A stretch of DNA of 64,000 nt from Hyphomicrobiales bacterium. GTDB taxonomy: Bacteria > Pseudomonadota > Alphaproteobacteria > Rhizobiales > Rhizobiaceae. This document shows, piece by piece, positions 59,612 through 64,000 of the stretch. The stretch lies in the NCBI GenBank assembly GCA_900473685.1, contig UCNE01000009.1, positions 124,001 to 188,000 on the forward strand, read 5' to 3'. The stretch's first letter is position 1. Each line of letters starts with the position of its first letter. The position numbers and the translations under genes are program-made. The notes under the pieces are model-generated. The model made no database searches. It worked only from the letters and a program-made list of their open reading frames with translations, and was not told the DNA's origin.

Positions 59612-60642
59612 ACCCAGCCCTGCAATTCCCGGTGCACGACATGTTTGAGCACGGTCATGCCGCCCGCGCTGTCGTTCAGGCAGGGGATATGGGCGAATTT
59701 CTCGCCGCCTGCGTGGTGGAAGGTTTCGGCGGCTTCCACCGCAATTTCCTCCAGCGTTTCCAGGCAGTCCGAGACGAAACCCGGATTGATCACGGCGATG
59801 CGCTTGACGCCTTCCTTGCCGAGCTTCTCCACCGTCTTGTCGGTATAGGGCTGCAGCCATTCTTCCGGTCCGAAGCGGGACTGGAAGGTGACCTGCAGCT
59901 TTTCCTTCGACCAGCCGAGCTTTTCGCGCAGCAGCCGTGCCGTTTTCTGACACTGACAGTAGTAGGGATCGCCCTTGTCGAAATAGGATTGCGGGATGCC
60001 GTGGAAAGACGTGAGCACCACCTCCGGCTCCCAGTCGAGCGTGGCGAGATGGCTGGTGATCGAGTTGGCCAACGCCTCGATGTAAACCGGATCGTCGTGG
60101 TAGGGCGCCACCGTACGCAGGGCCGGCTGCCAGCGCATTTTCAACAGCGCCTTGAATGCCTCGTCATTGACGGTCGCAGTCGTTGCCGCCGCATATTGCG
60201 GATAAAGCGGGAAGAGAAGGATCTTTTCGCAGCCGTCCTTCTGCAGTTCATCCATCTTCGACTGGATCGACGGCTGGCCATAGCGCATGGCCCAATCGAC
60301 GCGGACATTCGGCAAATCGGCAAAGGATTTGGCCATGATCTCCGCCTGGTTGCGAGTATAGGTGCGCAGGTAGCTCTCGTTCAACTCCTTGTTCCAGATC
60401 GTCTCATAGGCCTTGCCGACCTTGGCGGGCCGCGTGTTCAGCACGATGCCGAACAGGATCGGGTACCAGAAGAACGGCGACCATTCGATCACCCGCCGGT
60501 CCATCAGGAATTGCTTGAGATAGCGCCGCATCGACACCTTGTCGGTGCCATCCGGCGTGCCGAGATTGACCAGCAGCACACCCACCTTGCCAAATTTGAC
60601 GGGCGGGTGGTTGGTGGTGGTCGTTTCAGTGGCAGCGGTCAT
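59608..60642 (-). CDS. hemH: ferrochelatase
   Basis: HemH inserts iron into protoporphyrin IX, the last step of heme synthesis. 344 aa, with [16 protein letters not shown] at the start, [14 protein letters not shown] in the middle, the catalytic His in [16 protein letters not shown], and the Glu-rich [15 protein letters not shown] motif near the C-terminus. It is alone between convergent queE and the nucleotidase gene upstream; the first 23 residues ([18 protein letters not shown]) form a polar extension. Confidence 0.95.
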   Translation of the reverse strand: MTAATETTTTNHPPVKFGKVGVLLVNLGTPDGTDKVSMRRYLKQFLMDRRVIEWSPFFWYPILFGIVLNTRPAKVGKAYETIWNKELNESYLRTYTRNQAEIMAKSFADLPNVRVDWAMRYGQPSIQSKMDELQKDGCEKILLFPLYPQYAAATTATVNDEAFKALLKMRWQPALRTVAPYHDDPVYIEALANSITSHLATLDWEPEVVLTSFHGIPQSYFDKGDPYYCQCQKTARLLREKLGWSKEKLQVTFQSRFGPEEWLQPYTDKTVEKLGKEGVKRIAVINPGFVSDCLETLEEIAVEAAETFHHAGGEKFAHIPCLNDSAGGMTVLKHVVHRELQGWV

Positions 60643-60718
60643 GGCATATCCTGCGGTGTACGGGGCGGCGTCTCTTATACGGCACGCGGCGCCTGCGGTT
60701 CATGCCGTTCTTAAAAAG

Positions 60719-60750
60719 AAAAACCGGCCCGGGGAACCCCGGACCGGCCG
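60719..60750 (-). terminator. terminator of the 5'-nucleotidase gene
   Basis: On the minus strand CCGGTCCGGGG pairs with CCCCGGGCCGG (one mismatch-type bulge) around TT, followed by TTTTTCTTTTT. It lies 22 bases past the stop at 60772. Confidence 0.85.
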
Positions 60751-60771
60751 ATTGACGAGAGACATATTGTC

Positions 60772-62637
60772 TTACTTGGCTGGAATCGTCAGCTCCTTGC
60801 CGATTTCCAGGTGGCGGGGGGCCGGGTTGCCGTTGGCATTGGCAATCGTCTTCCACAATTCGCCATTGCCATAAACGGCCTTGGCCAGATCCCAGAGCGT
60901 GTCGCCCTTGGCAATTACATGCTTGTTTCCGGCCGTTGCCGGTGTCGCAGTTTCGGTCGCGGCCGGCTTGGCATCGGTGGTCACAGCCGTGTCGGTGCTG
61001 GTCTGCGTCGACGGTTCTGCCGGGGTCGCAGCGGCAATCTCGGTGATGCGGCCGTCGGTCATTGGCTTGTAGGGATTGTTGGCCGTCAGATAATCGGCAA
61101 GCACCGTCTCAAGCCCCGGACCGTAGTCATAGGCATTTTCGGCCTTGGTCTTGAAGATGCTGTAGCCATCGCCGCCATTGCGCATGAAGTTGTTGGTGAC
61201 GACATTGTAGGTCTTGGCCGCATCGAGCGGCACATAGGCTTCGCCCTCCTTGACCTCGACGACCGAAATCCGGCTGCCGATCGGGCGGCTTCTATCGAAG
61301 GAGAACTTCATACCTGCCACTTGCGGGAAACGGCCGCCGGCTTCCTCGATCTGGCTGAGGCCGTTTTCAAGGGCGGCAGCGATGTCAGTGCCCTTGATCT
61401 GGAAGGTCGCGACCGTGTTCTGGAACGGCAGGACGGTAATCGCCTCGCTCATCGACACGTCGCCGGCGTCGATCGAGGCACGCAAGCCGCCGCCATTGGT
61501 GATGGCGATGGTGACGCCCTGGCCCTTGACGCGGTCGAGCATGGCATCGGCGACGAGATCGCCCATCTCGCATTCCTTGGCGCGGCAGGATTCACGGGTG
61601 CCGTCGATCGCCGCTTCGGTCTTGCCGATAATCTTTGCCTTCAGGTCGTCGATCGGCTTGGCCATTTCCTTGACGCGGGCCAGCACGGTTTCATCCGGCT
61701 TGAACTTCGAGTCGATCAGGATCGGATCGCCCTTGGCGGATTTGACGACGCCACTATCGTCGAAATTGACGGTGAGATCGCCGAGATATTTGCTATAGGA
61801 CCCGGCCTGGACGACCGGAACCTTGTAGCCGCCGGGGTTGTCGACCATCGTCGGATAGGGGCCTTCGGCCTTCTCGTCGGTGTTGGACAACAGGCTGTGC
61901 GAGTGGCCGCCGACGACGATATCGACATCGGGGATCTTGGCGATGACGGCGAGATCGCGCGGATAACCAACGTGCGTGAGTGCGATGATCTTGTCGACGC
62001 CCTGCTTCTTCAGGTCCTGAACGGCAGTCGTAATCGTGTCGACATCCACGCCGATCAGCACGTCGTCGCCCGGTGACGAGATTTCGGGCGTGTCATTGGC
62101 AACCGCGCCGACGATGCCGATCTTCTGGCCGCCGACGTCCAGAACCAGCGAGGGCTTGATGCGGTCGATGAGCTTGGACTTGTAGCCGGCGAGAACGTTG
62201 GAAGAGATGACCGGGAAGGTGACCTTGTCGAGGAAGGTAACCAGGCCGTCTTCGCCTTCGTCGAATTCATGGTTGCCGATGGTCATGGCGTCGAATTCCA
62301 TCAGGTTGAGAAATTCGGCTTCGGCAGCACCCTTGTAGGTGGTGAAGAACAGCGAGCCTTGGAAATTGTCGCCCGCGTTGAGCAACAACACATTCTTGCC
62401 GGTCAATTCCTGGCGCTGCTGGTCGATCGCTACCTTCAGCCGCGCGACACCGCCGAAGCATTCGTTCTTGCCTTCTTCCTCGGCCGAGCAGGTGGAATCG
62501 TACTTGTTGATCGATTCGATGCGCGAGTGGAAATCGTTGATGTGCAGGATATTCAATTCATAATCGGCGAAGGCGGCACCGGACGAAAGCGCAAAAATCG
62601 AGGCTGTCATCAGCCCGGTTCGCAAATGTCTGATCAT
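60772..62637 (-). CDS. periplasmic 5'-nucleotidase/metallophosphatase with C-terminal LysM domain
   Basis: 621 aa with a signal peptide (LMTASIFALSSGAAFA). The metallophosphoesterase domain (about 25-300) has ILHINDFHSR, NAGDNFQGS, TIGNHEFDEG and VVGGHSHSLL. The C-terminal substrate domain (about 330-530) has ITNGGGLRASID and FMRNGGDGYSIF, as in UshA. A Thr/Ala-rich linker leads to one LysM domain (about 570-618; VIAKGDTLWDLAKAVYGNGELWKTI), which would hold the enzyme on peptidoglycan. The domain mix is less common than plain UshA. It likely releases phosphate from nucleotides in the periplasm. Confidence 0.9.
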   Translation of the reverse strand: MIRHLRTGLMTASIFALSSGAAFADYELNILHINDFHSRIESINKYDSTCSAEEEGKNECFGGVARLKVAIDQQRQELTGKNVLLLNAGDNFQGSLFFTTYKGAAEAEFLNLMEFDAMTIGNHEFDEGEDGLVTFLDKVTFPVISSNVLAGYKSKLIDRIKPSLVLDVGGQKIGIVGAVANDTPEISSPGDDVLIGVDVDTITTAVQDLKKQGVDKIIALTHVGYPRDLAVIAKIPDVDIVVGGHSHSLLSNTDEKAEGPYPTMVDNPGGYKVPVVQAGSYSKYLGDLTVNFDDSGVVKSAKGDPILIDSKFKPDETVLARVKEMAKPIDDLKAKIIGKTEAAIDGTRESCRAKECEMGDLVADAMLDRVKGQGVTIAITNGGGLRASIDAGDVSMSEAITVLPFQNTVATFQIKGTDIAAALENGLSQIEEAGGRFPQVAGMKFSFDRSRPIGSRISVVEVKEGEAYVPLDAAKTYNVVTNNFMRNGGDGYSIFKTKAENAYDYGPGLETVLADYLTANNPYKPMTDGRITEIAAATPAEPSTQTSTDTAVTTDAKPAATETATPATAGNKHVIAKGDTLWDLAKAVYGNGELWKTIANANGNPAPRHLEIGKELTIPAK

Positions 62638-62811
62638 GATTGTCTCCCCTGTTGTGGCGTTTGATCCGTTCGCGGCGATTTTAGACGCTGGCTGTGCTCA
62701 GCCTGTGACACCGCGCTCGAACTGATGCTTTCATCTGGAGGCGCTGACATCAAGCGGAAATCGACGGAATTAACGGTAGCTTCCGGGCAGGGTTAAAATC
62801 ACCGGCGGCAA

Positions 62812-62837
62812 ACCGGCCCGCTTGAGCACGGGCCGGT
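62812..62837 (-). terminator. hairpin after the DUF1330 gene
   Basis: ACCGGCCCG pairs with CGGGCCGGT around an 8-base loop, 17 bases beyond the DUF1330 stop. Only two T follow, so termination is uncertain. Confidence 0.5.
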
Positions 62838-62853
62838 CTCATGCGGGCATCGG

Positions 62854-63177
62854 CTAGACCTTGAGGATATCGGCCGCCTGATGATTGTCCTCCACGCAAT
62901 CGACAAGAATTATGTCGGCCTCGGAGTTTCGGGTCCGCAGCGGCAGGATTGCCCGGTAGGCGGGTGAGGCATACCAGGCGCGGGCGGTTTGCCGGTCCGG
63001 GAAGGCGATGATGACGAGGTCTCCGGGCCAGCTGCCTTCAAGAACGTCCTTGCGGCTGCCATGGATGACGAACCGGCCTTGAAAGGGAGCCAGTGTCGCA
63101 TCGATGGCGGCGAGATAGGCAACGATCTCCGGGTTCATGGCGACATTGCGCAAATGCGCGACGGCAAAGGATGTCAT
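62854..63177 (-). CDS. DUF1330 family protein
   Basis: A 107-aa dimeric alpha/beta-barrel (ferredoxin-like) protein. Family marks are PEIVAYLAAIDATLAPFQGRFVIHG at the start, DLVIIAFPDRQTARAWYASPAY in the middle, and ILPLRTRNSEADIILVD at the end. DUF1330 proteins are related to small monooxygenase-like or EthD-like folds; no reaction is known. It is 29 bases from the small membrane protein gene upstream, on the same strand. Confidence 0.85.
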   Translation of the reverse strand: MTSFAVAHLRNVAMNPEIVAYLAAIDATLAPFQGRFVIHGSRKDVLEGSWPGDLVIIAFPDRQTARAWYASPAYRAILPLRTRNSEADIILVDCVEDNHQAADILKV

Positions 63178-63206
63178 GTATTATCTCCGAAACTGCTCTG
63201 GAGAGG

Positions 63207-63605
63207 TCAGGAGCGGGATACCGCCAGCCGGCTGCGGGATGCGTCGCGCTCCAGCTTTGCCAGCAGGGCGACGATTGCGGCCTGACCAATCAGAAAGACC
63301 CAACCGAGTGCATTCGGCGCAATGAAGCCACCGGCCGGCAGGAGAACGCTGGCAAGTACCCAGAGCAGATTGCCGAGGATCACGAGGTTAACCGCCCATC
63401 GCGGCGTTGACGCGATCACGGTCAGTGCCATGAAGGCCGCGATCGGAAAAAAACTGAGGCCCGCATAATGCAGCAGCGGTTGGGGAATCTGCGTGACCGG
63501 GCTGATTGCCGTGGACCCGGCGAGAAGGACGGCCCCCATCGCGGCGCAGGTCAACGCATCGGCGCCAATCAGGGTTTTCAGGGAAAGTTCGTTGATTTTC
63601 GGCAT
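63207..63605 (-). CDS. small membrane protein, 132 aa
   Basis: Four hydrophobic segments can be seen: LTCAAMGAVLLAGSTAI, HYAGLSFFPIAAFMALTVIA, WAVNLVILGNLLWVLASVLL and ALGWVFLIGQAAIVALLAKL. The ends are polar and the C-terminus basic (RDASRSRLAVSRS). It resembles unnamed four-helix proteins of rhizobia, and I cannot assign a function. It is divergent from the XRE-family regulator gene (134-base gap), which may control it, and may be co-transcribed with the DUF1330 gene. Confidence 0.7.
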   Translation of the reverse strand: MPKINELSLKTLIGADALTCAAMGAVLLAGSTAISPVTQIPQPLLHYAGLSFFPIAAFMALTVIASTPRWAVNLVILGNLLWVLASVLLPAGGFIAPNALGWVFLIGQAAIVALLAKLERDASRSRLAVSRS

Positions 63606-63739
63606 GATCTGGCCCGTTCTCTTGAGGTGACCGGCATCCTCCTGTGATGCCTTGACCCTGATTCTGGAACAGTTCGATGCAGCCGTCGATTACGCGGAAG
63701 GTAATTGCCAGCGATACCTCGTGACGGCATAGTCGGTCC

Positions 63740-64000
63740 ATGTTGAAGGAACCCAACTCTGCCGGAGACCTGCTGCGGGACTGGCGTCAGAGACGCCGGT
63801 TGAGCCAGCTTGCGCTCGCTATCGATACCGATATTTCGCAGCGTCATCTCAGTTTCGTGGAATCCGGCCGCTCGCTGCCAAGCCGCGACATGGTGCTGAG
63901 ATTGACGGAGCAGTTGGATGTGCCGCTGCGCGAGCGCAACGTCATCCTGATGGCCGCCGGCTTTGCGCCGATCTATCGCGACCGGCCACTCGGCTCGCCG
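63740..64000 (+). CDS. XRE/MmyB-type transcriptional regulator (N-terminal part)
   Basis: The frame opens at ATG 63740 and runs off the right edge after 87 codons. It starts MLKEPNSAGDLLRDWRQRR and has a helix-turn-helix (RLSQLALAIDTDISQRHLSFVESGRSLPSRDMVLRL), then LDVPLRERNVILMAAGFAPIYRDRPL. This is the layout of XRE regulators with a C-terminal MmyB-like PAS-type ligand domain, which is outside the window. Its divergent neighbours (small membrane protein, DUF1330) are candidate targets. Confidence 0.85.
   Translation, partial: MLKEPNSAGDLLRDWRQRRRLSQLALAIDTDISQRHLSFVESGRSLPSRDMVLRLTEQLDVPLRERNVILMAAGFAPIYRDRPLGSP

Noticed and set aside
63578..63847. Minus-strand open frame overlapping the XRE gene start
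   Set aside because: It overlaps the start of a well-formed helix-turn-helix gene and has no family resemblance.

Overview
The window looks like ordinary chromosome from an alphaproteobacterium of the family Rhizobiaceae (Rhizobium/Agrobacterium group; I cannot fix the genus). The signs are the glgP-glgB-glgC-glgA-pgm order, cpdR divergent from an N-formylglutamate amidohydrolase gene, a suhB-type sRNA (MmgR/alpha-r8) beside an inositol-monophosphatase-family gene, galU next to a MltB-type transglycosylase and a DUF459 protein, GC-rich strongly biased third codon positions, and palindromic intergenic mosaic repeats of rhizobial type. I see no phage, insertion sequence, CRISPR array or integrated island.

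Layout. 1-900: end of a DUF2332 gene and a MaoC-type hydratase. 889-15133: glycogen metabolism on the minus strand (glgP, glgB, glgC, glgA, pgm tightly packed; glgX separated by about 3 kb holding an SH3-domain secreted protein, an aldo/keto reductase and a 69-aa protein). 15414-23247: a Tad-type pilus-associated protein followed upstream by a transglutaminase / circularly permuted ATP-grasp + alpha-E / transglutaminase-DUF2126 operon, a widespread but biochemically unsolved peptide-modification system. 23379-30406: accessory metabolism (FAD oxidoreductase, VOC proteins, DUF1579, DUF899, MarR regulator, methyltransferase, CDF transporter). 30607-38960: ilvD, tRNA-Val, cpdR, N-formylglutamate amidohydrolase, MmgR sRNA, HisN/SuhB-like phosphatase, a monoglyceride-lipase-like hydrolase, a small heat-shock gene with a sigma-32 promoter and a ROSE-like RNA thermometer, and an APH(3')-like kinase. 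38968-42051: BASS transporter, divergent LysR regulator, threonine aldolase. 42538-48818: gltB-gltD. 49166-57651: DegP-type protease, DUF459 SGNH-like protein, lytic transglycosylase, galU, an outer-membrane beta-barrel protein, NfeD-QmcA pair. 57808-59611: queC-queD-queE (7-deazaguanine synthesis). 59608-64000: hemH, a 5'-nucleotidase with a LysM tail, DUF1330, a small membrane protein, and the start of an XRE/MmyB-type regulator.

How the genes work together. The glg block makes and degrades glycogen: Pgm and GlgC make ADP-glucose, GlgA and GlgB polymerise and branch, GlgP and GlgX degrade. GltBD assimilates ammonia, IlvD serves branched-chain amino acids, and GalU makes UDP-glucose for polysaccharides. 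MmgR, known from Sinorhizobium as a nitrogen-related regulator of carbon storage granules, sits in the same window as glycogen and glutamate synthase genes but not adjacent to them. The most interesting parts are the unsolved transglutaminase/amidoligase operon, the RNA-based controls (MmgR, ROSE), and a MarR promoter whose operator fills the -35/-10 spacer and whose message is predicted to be leaderless.
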